Assembly: GCA_902773835.1 (NCBI GenBank)
Contig: CACYFZ010000001.1
Span: 62,001-126,000 of the forward strand
DNA: 64,000 nt
Origin: an uncultured Eubacteriales bacterium
Lineage (GTDB): Bacteria; Bacillota; Clostridia; Peptostreptococcales; Anaerovoracaceae
Reading direction: 5' to 3'
Shown here: positions 16,988 to 24,288 of the stretch, in pieces
How positions within the stretch are numbered: the first letter of the stretch is position 1
Layout of the letters: each line of letters opens with the position of its first letter
Position numbers and translations under genes: made by a program
The notes under the pieces: model-generated
Told to the model about the DNA's origin: nothing
The model's database searches: none
What the model saw: only the letters and a program-made list of their open reading frames with translations

Positions 16988-16997
16988 GAGGTATGCC

Positions 16998-17546
16998 ATG
17001 GAAAGAAATCTTATGATCGCCGGTTTCGGCGGACAGGGAGTTATGACTATGGGTAAGCTCCTGGCAGAGGCCACTTCAGAGGCAACTGACCTCAATGTGA
17101 CATTCTTCCCGTCATACGGATCCGCCATGAGAGGCGGAACAGCCAACTGCTTTGTAGTTATCTCAGATAAGGAGATAGGGGCACCGGTAAGTTACAATCT
17201 TGAAGATCTCATAGTTATGAACGGCCCGTCACTTCATGCCTTTCTGCCTAATCTGAAACCGGGCGGAAACCTCTTTATCAACAGCACGATTGTTAAAGAC
17301 AATATTGAAAGGAAAGATATCAATATCGTTGAGGCTCCGGTAACTCAGATGGCCATAGATATTGATAATCCGAGAGCACTTAACGTTATTATGCTCGGCG
17401 TGTATGTAGGTGCGACTGACGCGGTGCCTGAAGAGGTAATTATCAAGGGCATTGAGCATAAGTTCGCAGCAAAAGAAAAACTTATAGCACCTAATGTAGA
17501 GGCATTTAAGATGGGTCTAGAAATAGGGTGTAAGCAAAAATTATAA
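16998..17546 (+). CDS. vorC: 2-oxoacid:ferredoxin oxidoreductase gamma subunit
   Basis: A 182-residue gamma chain (POR domain) with the hallmark IAGFGGQGVMTMGKLLAEA at its N-terminus and FPSYGSAMRGGTANCFVVIS (about 41-60). ATG 16998 lies after GTAGGAGGTATGCC, 10 bases past the beta stop; the ORF opens 48 bases earlier inside the beta gene, which is rejected. It is the last gene of the ptb-buk-vor cluster and is followed by a hairpin. Confidence 0.92.
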   Translation: MERNLMIAGFGGQGVMTMGKLLAEATSEATDLNVTFFPSYGSAMRGGTANCFVVISDKEIGAPVSYNLEDLIVMNGPSLHAFLPNLKPGGNLFINSTIVKDNIERKDINIVEAPVTQMAIDIDNPRALNVIMLGVYVGATDAVPEEVIIKGIEHKFAAKEKLIAPNVEAFKMGLEIGCKQKL

Positions 17547-17571
17547 AAGGGAATACGCTTGAAATTTCAAG

Positions 17572-17602
17572 GGAGCGGGGAGTTATGACTTTCCGCTCCT
17601 TT
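17572..17602 (+). terminator. Terminator after the vor cluster
   Basis: GGAGCGG (17572-17578) pairs with CCGCTCC (17593-17599), possibly extended by two G-U pairs, with a loop of ~12 bases and a short TTT tail (17600-17602). Confidence 0.6.
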
Positions 17603-17658
17603 GTGGTAGAATAACTAATGTACGTGAAGAAACAGAGGAAGTTTACCATACTTTATTA

Positions 17659-18198
17659 TTGAAAAGAAAGACAAAACGTATTATAAAAACGGTACTTACA
17701 GTAATTCTCATACTGCTGGAAACAGTGGCAGTGGTTTTAAGCTGTGCAATCATCAACTTATTCTCAGAAATCAATATTATTGAAAGACAGAGAGTTGCCG
17801 GAGTTGAAATAATGTTTTCTTCAATAGAAGAATCTAAAGATATAAAAACTGCCGCAAAAGAATCCATAGCTGAATTCATAGAAGAACACAGATGGAAGGG
17901 ACCTGTTTTATCCAGAGGCTCCGGTACCGTTATGGGACCTTCAGGAAAGGAAACATACTATAATCTCAATATGGCAGGCGTTGTAAATATAATGAGACGT
18001 ATGGGCAACGAAGATGAGTATTGGGTCAGGGATGACGGATGTAAGATGCTCGGGGACTATATTATGGTAGCAGCGAATCTCAACGTTCATCCGAGAGGAT
18101 CTATTGTTGAAACTTCGCTCGGGAAGGCCATAGTGTGTGATACCGGCGGATTTGCAAAGAGAAATCCGAATCAACTGGATGTAGCCGTCACCTGGTAG
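17659..18198 (+). CDS. Membrane-anchored 3D-domain protein (cell-wall lytic type)
   Basis: A 179-residue protein with a basic N-terminus and one membrane segment (about 10-34), a helical linker, and a C-terminal 3D-like double-psi beta-barrel (about 130-179) with the pattern VAANLNVHPRGS...VCDTGGF...QLDVAV. Such domains occur in lytic transglycosylases and Rpf/YabE-type wall enzymes. The first of the three eponymous aspartates is Asn here (AANLN in place of xVDxx); the DTGG and LD aspartates remain. The start is uncertain: TTG 17659 is the only upstream initiator fitting the membrane segment, with an AGAGGAAG site about 18 bases away, further than ideal. Confidence 0.75.
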   Translation: MKRKTKRIIKTVLTVILILLETVAVVLSCAIINLFSEINIIERQRVAGVEIMFSSIEESKDIKTAAKESIAEFIEEHRWKGPVLSRGSGTVMGPSGKETYYNLNMAGVVNIMRRMGNEDEYWVRDDGCKMLGDYIMVAANLNVHPRGSIVETSLGKAIVCDTGGFAKRNPNQLDVAVTW

Positions 18199-18204
18199 AT
18201 TATA

Positions 18205-19374
18205 ATGAGCAAACAAAGTTATAACAAAGCAATAAAAACGAAGAAGCCTTCTATGGCAGCAGAAAAGCTGCTTTCAAGGCTCTCTTTTTATATCATCGCT
18301 ATAATAATCCTTATGTTCCTCGGCCTTTTACACAAAAATGGTCCGTGGAGAGGATTCCCAATGCCTTGGATATTTAATATGAGGGATGCGAATATTGCAT
18401 ACTTTATCTCTTCGCTTGTTATAAATGCAACGGCCGTTGTCGCTGCGGATGTTATGACATGTATATATATTCATGCAAAAGAGCCGAAGCTAAAAATCCC
18501 GACCAAATCAGTTAAGAACGAAGAGACTCTTTCTGAAACAATTGAAATTGCTTCAGCTGAGAAAGATGCTGATGCTATGCCTCAAACTCAGATCAGGCAG
18601 GAATTGCGCAGGGCTTTAGAAGGAGTAAAAGAGATAAATAGTGAAGAAGACTCTCAGCAGAAGTTAAAACAGATAACGTTAAAAGTACGAGATAATAAAT
18701 CAAAGAAAAGAGAAGGAAGTCCGGTATCCGGGATAAGAATTGCTATAGCCGGTATTATACTGCTTTTGACATTCGTCCTTCCGACATTTTTTGATAATGA
18801 TTATGATGATAATTATTTAGACTGGGACGATGATGAGATAGTACTTGATGCAGGTGATGAAGTTTATACAGATGCGGAATCTGCAGTACTCGGCAATGCA
18901 GAATATTTGTTCGGATTACTGGAAGACCGGGATGATGAGAGGCTTTCAGAGATATTCAGTACACTGGAATGCGATGAAATATTGCAGTATACCGATTGGA
19001 CAGATCTTGATTATGAAGAAATAGAAACATTTATGTCTGATGATGAAAGCTATGCGGTATCCAAGTATTTAGTGAGTGATTGTGACGAGAATAATCATAT
19101 TTTCGCAATATATACGCTTCTGAATAAAGAAGAGGGCAATTATAAAGCAGACACAAAAGGACTTGCTATATGCCGCGATATAATCGATTCAGAAGATACT
19201 GAAGATTATTACTATGAGGAATTAATAAAAAAATCTTATCTGCTAATTCCGATAGAAAAATTATACGGGGAAGCAAAGATAAATAATATTCCGATACTAT
19301 TATGGCATCCGAATAAAAACGATTATTCTGATGAATCAGATAATGAAAATAATAATGTAAAAATAACAACTTAA
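18205..19374 (+). CDS. Unidentified three-helix membrane protein with acidic extracellular domain
   Basis: 389 residues, no family recognised. It has two membrane segments near residues 27-43 and 64-90, then a charged cytoplasmic stretch (~90-172, rich in Glu/Lys/Gln), a third membrane segment (~174-193), and a long, strongly acidic and Tyr-rich ectodomain (~194-389). Topology by the positive-inside rule puts the basic N-terminus and the linker inside and the acidic domain outside. It starts 6 bases after the 3D-domain gene, so the pair probably form an envelope operon. A GGGGCTG/CAGCCCC hairpin follows the stop. Confidence 0.75.
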   Translation: MSKQSYNKAIKTKKPSMAAEKLLSRLSFYIIAIIILMFLGLLHKNGPWRGFPMPWIFNMRDANIAYFISSLVINATAVVAADVMTCIYIHAKEPKLKIPTKSVKNEETLSETIEIASAEKDADAMPQTQIRQELRRALEGVKEINSEEDSQQKLKQITLKVRDNKSKKREGSPVSGIRIAIAGIILLLTFVLPTFFDNDYDDNYLDWDDDEIVLDAGDEVYTDAESAVLGNAEYLFGLLEDRDDERLSEIFSTLECDEILQYTDWTDLDYEEIETFMSDDESYAVSKYLVSDCDENNHIFAIYTLLNKEEGNYKADTKGLAICRDIIDSEDTEDYYYEELIKKSYLLIPIEKLYGEAKINNIPILLWHPNKNDYSDESDNENNNVKITT

Positions 19375-19394
19375 TGATTGTGTGTATGAGAACA

Positions 19395-19413
19395 GGGGCT
19401 GATATACAGCCCC
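19395..19413 (+). terminator. GC-rich hairpin after the 389-residue membrane protein
   Basis: A 7-bp stem GGGGCTG/CAGCCCC with a five-base loop, 20 bases past the stop codon. No T-run follows directly (GAAGCTTATCTTT), so it is a weak terminator at best. Confidence 0.45.
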
Positions 19414-19428
19414 GAAGCTTATCTTTAT

Positions 19429-19462
19429 AACTATTCCTAAAATCATAATTTTCGGAATAGTT
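19429..19462. repeat. 34-base palindrome
   Basis: AACTATTCCTAAAAT runs into its own inverted copy (ATTTTCGGAATAGTT) with one mismatch and a loop of 3-4 bases. The left arm recurs as an identical 15-mer at 28711-28725 upstream of mutS. Confidence 0.55.
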
Positions 19463-19562
19463 ACGACCTCGAAATTCGCTTTCTAAGCGATTTTATCAAT
19501 ATGAGTCGATATCTATTACCTTGTGTTTTCAAGGGTTTTACGCATTATTCTATATTATTTAT

Positions 19563-19621
19563 AATAAGAACCGAAGTCTTGGCCGGGATGCGATTAGTAG
19601 CCTACTGACTTCGGTCTTATT
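19563..19621. terminator. Large stem-loop, likely bidirectional terminator
   Basis: AATAAGAACCGAAGTC (19563-19578) pairs with GACTTCGGTCTTATT (19607-19621), 15 bp with a single bulge, enclosing a GC-containing loop of ~28 bases that can form its own small GTAG/CTAC hairpin. A/T-rich flanks on both sides and the position between converging genes suit a two-way terminator. Confidence 0.55.
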
Positions 19622-19676
19622 TAATAAAACACACTATCTAGACATATATCTTGAGGAGATACATGAAGCTAGCAAT

Positions 19677-20015
19677 TTATCTGTACACAGGAACCAGTAT
19701 TACATCTCCCGGATGAATATCTCCTGCGCTGATATCATTTATATCGTAGATATCATATAAAGCAGATCTTATATTAATATCTGAATCAGGATTATAAGTC
19801 TCCACTATATTCCATAATGTATCATCATCCTGGATCTTCACTTGTACATAATCGACATGGGACTCAGCATCAGCATGTCCTAATCCGAATAATCCGTATC
19901 CTGCAAATATAATCGTCATAGTGCATATAAGCACGAAGACAAAGAATCTGAAAGGTTTAACTATCTTATATTTATGCTTTCTGTTGTTAGATGTGTTCTT
20001 GATTGTTTCCTTCAT
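19677..20015 (-). CDS. YneA-like membrane-anchored LysM protein, SOS-controlled
   Basis: A 112-residue protein: short basic cytoplasmic N-terminus, one membrane segment (about 24-47), short linker, and a C-terminal LysM domain (about 58-112; DDDTLWNIVETYN through GDVILVPV). This is the architecture of YneA, which halts cell division during SOS in Bacillus. ATG 20015 follows GAAGG at 8 bases and is chosen over GTG 20024, which overlaps that site. The promoter is near-perfect and carries two SOS boxes, giving strong support to damage induction. In Bacillus yneA sits beside lexA; here no lexA is adjacent. The division-inhibitor role is inferred from architecture plus regulation. Confidence 0.8.
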   Translation of the reverse strand: MKETIKNTSNNRKHKYKIVKPFRFFVFVLICTMTIIFAGYGLFGLGHADAESHVDYVQVKIQDDDTLWNIVETYNPDSDINIRSALYDIYDINDISAGDIHPGDVILVPVYR

Positions 20016-20034
20016 ATCGGCCACCTTCTTTCGT

Positions 20035-20046
20035 GAACGCTTGTTC
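20035..20046 (-). promoter_or_regulatory. SOS box 1 of the YneA-like gene
   Basis: Read on the - strand this is GAACAAGCGTTC, identical base for base with the recA box at 3649-3660. It lies just downstream of the predicted transcription start, as in recA. Confidence 0.82.
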
Positions 20047-20056
20047 TGATAGAGTG

Positions 20057-20085
20057 ATTATAAACACTTGTTCGCACCCTGTCAA
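20057..20085 (-). promoter_or_regulatory. Consensus sigma-A promoter of the YneA-like gene
   Basis: On the - strand: -35 TTGACA (20080-20085), 17-base spacer, -10 TATAAT (20057-20062). Both hexamers are perfect. Transcription should begin near 20050. Confidence 0.9.
20062..20073 (-). promoter_or_regulatory. SOS box 2 of the YneA-like gene (inside the promoter spacer)
   Basis: On the - strand GAACAAGTGTTT, preceded by C, fits the Bacillus consensus CGAACRNRYGTTYC except for the last base. It fills the space between the -35 and -10 boxes, so LexA here would block RNA polymerase binding. Confidence 0.75.
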
Positions 20086-20121
20086 TACTTTTTTCAAACA
20101 AAAGTTCATTTTTTTAACAAT

Positions 20122-20143
20122 AAAAAAAGCAGCGCTTAGCTGC
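20122..20143 (-). terminator. Terminator of the mutSL-to-TVP38 operon
   Basis: On the - strand a GCAGC/GCTGC stem with a five-base loop is followed by seven T. It lies 41 bases after the stop of the TVP38-like gene and upstream of the YneA-like promoter, isolating the two units. Confidence 0.8.
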
Positions 20144-20183
20144 GGCTGAAAGTGTTGAAATTTCAATAAGTTGAAGATTTACA

Positions 20184-20900
20184 TTACCCTTTTTCTTCCA
20201 ACTTATCCAAGTATTTAATCAGGCTTTTTCTTTTTATAAAGCAAATAATCAAGATTATTACAGCTGCAATTATTACTACGCCTATCGCCCTGTAGTTCCC
20301 TGCCCCGTAGAAGTGACCGAGGAGTAAACTGCCTATCATGCCGGGACATCTTCCTATAGTTGAAATAATAATAAAAGGTTTAAACTTCATTTCGCTTATA
20401 CCGGCCACATATGCAACGAGATCCTTAGGGACTCCCGGAAGAACATAAATCAACAGAACTATAAGAAGTCCTTTACCTGAATTAAGCTTTCTTTGGTAAT
20501 CCTGGACCTTATTTTTATCGAAAAAAAGATATAACATATCCCTGCCGAGAAGTTTGGCCAGATAGAATGCTATTGTAGCTCCTATGGCAGCTCCGATCAG
20601 AGACAGCAGCAGACCGCCGCTCACGCCTAACATATAGCTGGCTGCAAACTGTATCGGTTGACCCGGAATAACGCATATTATAACCTGAAGAATTTGCAGA
20701 ATGAGAATAATTAAAGCAGAGATGTGCTTATTTGCCATAAGGTACGCGACTAGGCGATCAGCAGAGTCCTTACTGAATATTTCCGAGCCGTATTTCAGGT
20801 ATAAAAAAGCAGGAATACCTGCGATAACGATAAGAAGCAGGACAAATTTGATGATTGCCGCTATTTTCTTTTTCCTGCTGTAATCGCCTGTTTCCGGCAT
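20184..20900 (-). CDS. TVP38/TMEM64 (DedA-like) family membrane protein
   Basis: A 238-residue polytopic membrane protein with 5-6 hydrophobic segments. The VTT/SNARE-associated core shows VIPGQPIQFAASYMLG (about 76-91) and IYVLPGVPKDLVAYVAG (about 153-169), the re-entrant-loop motifs of the TVP38 family. Members are thought to move lipids or small solutes across the membrane; the substrate here is unknown. The start is 1 base after the ynbB-like stop, in the same operon as mutSL. Confidence 0.88.
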   Translation of the reverse strand: MPETGDYSRKKKIAAIIKFVLLLIVIAGIPAFLYLKYGSEIFSKDSADRLVAYLMANKHISALIILILQILQVIICVIPGQPIQFAASYMLGVSGGLLLSLIGAAIGATIAFYLAKLLGRDMLYLFFDKNKVQDYQRKLNSGKGLLIVLLIYVLPGVPKDLVAYVAGISEMKFKPFIIISTIGRCPGMIGSLLLGHFYGAGNYRAIGVVIIAAVIILIICFIKRKSLIKYLDKLEEKG

Positions 20901-20901
20901 A

Positions 20902-22191
20902 TCAGAGTAATCCTTTATTAATAAGTTCGCTCAAACTCTTTACTACACCAAACGATGAATGCTCATATGTCAAACCGCCTTGGAAATAAGCGATATAAGG
21001 CTCTCTGAGAGGCGCATCAGCGGAGAGTTCTATTGATGAACCCTGAACAAATGCACCGGCAGCCATAACCACTTGATCGCTGTAACCCGGCATATCCCAA
21101 GGCTCCGGAGATACATAAGAATCTATAGGCGAGGCCGACTGAATTGCTCTGCAGAATGTAAGCATTTTTTCGGGATCTTCGAATTTTACAGCCTGTATAA
21201 TATCGCTTCTCTTTGCATCGGCATCCGGCATAACATCAAAGCCGAGATTTCCATACACTTTGCCTGCAAGCAAAGCACCTTTTAAGGCCGAATTTACAAC
21301 CTTAGGGGCCAGAAAGAGTCCCTGTAAGACATTTCGGTTCTGCCCGTATGTAAGCCCGCACTCAGAACCTATACCCGGGCATGTAAGCCTGTAAGAGATT
21401 CTTTCTACCAAATCTTCTCTACCGACTATATAACCGCCTGAAAGCGCGAGACCCCCGCCCGGATTCTTTATAAGAGAACCGGCCATTATATCTACGCCTA
21501 ATTCCGTAGGCTCAATAGTGTCGACGAATTCGCCGTAGCAGTTGTCAAGCATTACTATTTTCTCCGGGTTGATACCGTGAACGATTTCGCATGCCTTTTG
21601 TATACTATCCAAAGAGATAGCGGGCCTGAAATCGTAACCGGTGGACCTTTGCATGGCAACTACTTTGGTATTTTTTGAGACTTTCTTTGAAATAGCATCA
21701 AAATCGAGGTCTAAATCAGGTGTAAGAGGTATTTCAGAGTACTTAATACCATAATCGATTATCGTCCCCTTAAAACCTTCACTCGATTTTTTAATTACTG
21801 TCCGGAGAGTATCATAAGGAGTACCGCTTATTTCAACAAACTCATCTCCCGGAGCCAGTAAACCCAGTAAAGTGCTTGCAATTGCATGGGTTCCGTTGAC
21901 TATATTCGGACGCACCAGTGCGGCTTCCGTACGGAAAACAGACGCATATACCCTCTCAACAGCCTCTCTTCCGGCATCGTCATAGCCGTATCCCGTACTC
22001 CAATCGAAGTGAGTGGCATTTATGTGATTATCCTGAAAAGCTTTCAGAACTTTTAACTGGCATACTGCTGCTATATCATCTGTTTCTTTAAATCTTTCAG
22101 ACAGTTCATCCTCAGCTTTTGCAACTATCTCAATTGCTTTTTTATCTATATTGAATTCTTCTTCTAAATATCTAGCATAAGAACTCTGCAT
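20902..22191 (-). CDS. YnbB-type PLP enzyme (methionine gamma-lyase/aluminium-resistance family)
   Basis: A 429-residue fold-type I PLP enzyme of the family annotated as methionine gamma-lyase or aluminium-resistance protein. Features are NGTHAIASTLLGLLAPGDE (about 99-117), VMLDNCYGEF with the PLP-binding Asp (about 219-228) and GSLIKNPGGG, where the Lys (about 244) should carry PLP. The family is regularly found beside mutSL, miaA and hfq in Firmicutes, but its physiological substrate is not settled. ATG overlaps the stop of the recombinase gene (TGATG). Confidence 0.88.
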   Translation of the reverse strand: MQSSYARYLEEEFNIDKKAIEIVAKAEDELSERFKETDDIAAVCQLKVLKAFQDNHINATHFDWSTGYGYDDAGREAVERVYASVFRTEAALVRPNIVNGTHAIASTLLGLLAPGDEFVEISGTPYDTLRTVIKKSSEGFKGTIIDYGIKYSEIPLTPDLDLDFDAISKKVSKNTKVVAMQRSTGYDFRPAISLDSIQKACEIVHGINPEKIVMLDNCYGEFVDTIEPTELGVDIMAGSLIKNPGGGLALSGGYIVGREDLVERISYRLTCPGIGSECGLTYGQNRNVLQGLFLAPKVVNSALKGALLAGKVYGNLGFDVMPDADAKRSDIIQAVKFEDPEKMLTFCRAIQSASPIDSYVSPEPWDMPGYSDQVVMAAGAFVQGSSIELSADAPLREPYIAYFQGGLTYEHSSFGVVKSLSELINKGLL

Positions 22192-23336
22192 CAGTCCTCA
22201 TCCTTTCTTTCTATTTCCCACTCCATGTCGTTTACAAGATCTCGTTTTACATTCATCTTATGCTGTGCATAGAGCTGTGTTGTGGTTACTTGCTCGTGGT
22301 CCAAAAGTGCTGCCACGTCATATATCGAATTACCTCTGTTTATAAGAGATGTAGCTGCCGTAGCTCTCAACTTATGAGGGCTGTATCCGGCTCGCCTTGA
22401 AGTGTTCAGGGCGATTGAAGTATATTTCTTTACCAGTTCTCTGATGGCGCGTTCAGTGATACGCTTACCCTGAAGAGATAAGAACAATGCGTCTTCCTCG
22501 CTGCTTTCTTCAGGTATTACGGTCTTTCTCTCCGTGTTGATGTAGTCATTAAGCACCATCACAACGGACTTATTCAAAGGCATAATCGATTCCTTGCCCC
22601 TCTTCCTGTATATCTTAAACTCCCCTCTTGAGAAGTTGAAAGAACTCAGGTTGAGCTGTTGGAGTTCACTTAGTCTCAAACCGTAAGTTACAAACATTAC
22701 CAGTATGGCTTTGTCACGCAGCTTTGTTTTCTCCCAGTATGATCTTTCGTGATCCGTCAGCCCCGTTCCGTTTGATACTGCATCCAGCATTATCATAACC
22801 TCATCATCCTGAAGGGCCTTGATTTCTCTTTCTCCGGGTTTAGCAACTTTTATCGGATCAAAGCCGTCGGTTATATTGTGTTCTATAAGGCCGTCTCTGT
22901 AGAGCTGCTTGAACAGCACGGATATAGAGGATTTTTTTCTGGCAAGTGAGCGATTGCTGTTTTCGTATACGGTCACTGTATTTCCGTCGTCAACCATGTA
23001 TTTGCGGCAATAGTCGATGAAGAGGTTTATATCCTGCGACACGATATTGTTCAGCTCATCCGAAGTGATCTTATTCGTTGTCTCTGCATCGGTCAGATCG
23101 GTTTCGTTTATTAGATAGTTCATAAAGAATTTAACATCGTGAAGATAGGCCAGCCTGGTCATTGGAAGGACATTTCCCTTGAGATAAGCAAAGTATGAGC
23201 GCATAAAAGAAGGAAGTTCCTTTTGTATAGATTCGCACTCCATATAAATATCGTTTTCTTTTTTTACGATATTATCAGGCTTATCGCTCTTATTATGAGA
23301 TTTAAATTCCTTGCTGTTATAGGTGGTTTTGGCCAT
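22191..23336 (-). CDS. Tyrosine recombinase (XerC/XerD-like integrase)
   Basis: A 381-residue phage-integrase-family recombinase. A core-binding SAM-like domain (about 40-150) precedes the catalytic domain, with the active-site residues in place: Arg in YGLRLSELQ (about 220), HKLR (about 322-325), His in LLDHEQVTTTQLY (about 344) and the Tyr nucleophile at its end (about 352). The N-terminal 40 residues are a charged extension not usual for Xer proteins. Location inside the mutSL-miaA operon, with no phage genes and no attachment repeat seen, suggests a resident enzyme rather than a mobile element. Whether it resolves chromosome dimers is not shown. Confidence 0.9.
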   Translation of the reverse strand: MAKTTYNSKEFKSHNKSDKPDNIVKKENDIYMECESIQKELPSFMRSYFAYLKGNVLPMTRLAYLHDVKFFMNYLINETDLTDAETTNKITSDELNNIVSQDINLFIDYCRKYMVDDGNTVTVYENSNRSLARKKSSISVLFKQLYRDGLIEHNITDGFDPIKVAKPGEREIKALQDDEVMIMLDAVSNGTGLTDHERSYWEKTKLRDKAILVMFVTYGLRLSELQQLNLSSFNFSRGEFKIYRKRGKESIMPLNKSVVMVLNDYINTERKTVIPEESSEEDALFLSLQGKRITERAIRELVKKYTSIALNTSRRAGYSPHKLRATAATSLINRGNSIYDVAALLDHEQVTTTQLYAQHKMNVKRDLVNDMEWEIERKDED

Positions 23337-23340
23337 TTCA

Positions 23341-24261
23341 CTACTCCGGCTTGTAATCGATTATGCGGTCGACAATCTCTCCGACGGATTCACCTTTTTC
23401 TATATTTATCCAATTGGCAAAATCATATCTCTTGAGCCATGTCAGCTGCCTTTTAGCGTAATGCCTCGTATTCTTTTGAATCTCCTGCGTTGCAGTATCG
23501 AGATCGCATTCACCGTAAAGATAGCCGACGATCTCTTTGTATCCTATGCCCTTCATGGACGGAAGATCTATACTGTATCCTCTCGCTATGAGTTCGGACA
23601 CTTCTCTCACAAGTCCGTCGTGTATCAGCTTGAGTGTTCGCTCGTTGATTCTTTTATAAAGCCATGCCCTATCCATATTCAGAGCAAAGAATTTAAAATC
23701 ATAATCGTTATTAAACTTGAGATTCGAGAGATCTCCGATACCTCTGCCGTACTCATAAGCTTCAATGGCTCTTATGACCTTCCTGACATTGTTAGGATGA
23801 ATTCTGGAAGCGGCGTCCGGATCAAGAGCTTCGAGATACTGATGCATGTATACAGAACCTCGTTCTGAGGCTGTTTTTTCAAGTTCTTCCCGCCTGCTGT
23901 CATCGTCAGCTTCGGCACCGAAATTCATATCGTATATTATGGAATTAAGATAAAGACCGGTTCCTCCGCATACGATAGGAGTCTTTCCTCTGGAAATAAT
24001 GTCATCAATGGAATTAAGTGCCATCTCCTGATACTTGGCTACCGTCATTGACTCGTCCGGATCCACTACTGAGTAAAGGTGATGAGGAACACGAGCCATA
24101 AACTCATGGCTCGGCTTCGCACTTCCTATATCCATGTATTTGTACAGCTGAATGGAATCGCAGTTTACTATCTCTCCCCCGATTCTCTTGGCCAGATAGA
24201 ATGAAATAAGGCTTTTGCCTGTAGCTGTAGGTCCTGTAATTATATATACGGTTTTCTTCAT
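23341..24261 (-). CDS. miaA: tRNA dimethylallyltransferase
   Basis: Isopentenylates A37 of tRNAs reading UNN codons, using DMAPP. 306 residues, normal length. The P-loop GPTATGKSLIS is at about residues 9-19, the DSIQLYKYMDIGSAKPS stretch at about 35-51 and VCGGTGLYLNSIIY at about 97-110. It lies 27 bases after mutL in a conserved mutS-mutL-miaA order. The methylthiolase MiaB is not in this window. Confidence 0.97.
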   Translation of the reverse strand: MKKTVYIITGPTATGKSLISFYLAKRIGGEIVNCDSIQLYKYMDIGSAKPSHEFMARVPHHLYSVVDPDESMTVAKYQEMALNSIDDIISRGKTPIVCGGTGLYLNSIIYDMNFGAEADDDSRREELEKTASERGSVYMHQYLEALDPDAASRIHPNNVRKVIRAIEAYEYGRGIGDLSNLKFNNDYDFKFFALNMDRAWLYKRINERTLKLIHDGLVREVSELIARGYSIDLPSMKGIGYKEIVGYLYGECDLDTATQEIQKNTRHYAKRQLTWLKRYDFANWINIEKGESVGEIVDRIIDYKPE

Positions 24262-24288
24262 CCGAATCTCCTTGAAATATGATTATAT

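Larger units (their letters stand above)
19375..19676. other. Intergenic region between converging gene blocks
   Basis: About 300 bases without a supportable gene. Three hairpins are visible: GGGGCTG/CAGCCCC (19395-19413), a near-perfect 34-base palindrome (19429-19462) and a large stem-loop (19563-19621). A possible 79-codon ORF (19521-19760, +) overlaps the neighbouring gene antisense and lacks a ribosome-binding site, so it is not called. This is the point where all + strand genes end and all - strand genes begin. Confidence 0.6.

Noticed and set aside
19540..19575. Possible dif-like site at the strand switch
   Set aside because: The A/T-rich stretch has only partial similarity to the Firmicute dif arms; the XerD-side arm does not fit. 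Not convincing without skew data.
19521..19760. A 79-codon + strand ORF in the convergent intergenic region
   Set aside because: It lacks a ribosome-binding site, runs through the large stem-loop and overlaps the YneA-like gene antisense; its sequence has no domain character.
22191..23336. Recombinase as evidence of a prophage or integrative element
   Set aside because: No att-like repeats, phage genes or cargo nearby, and the gene is locked into a conserved housekeeping operon.
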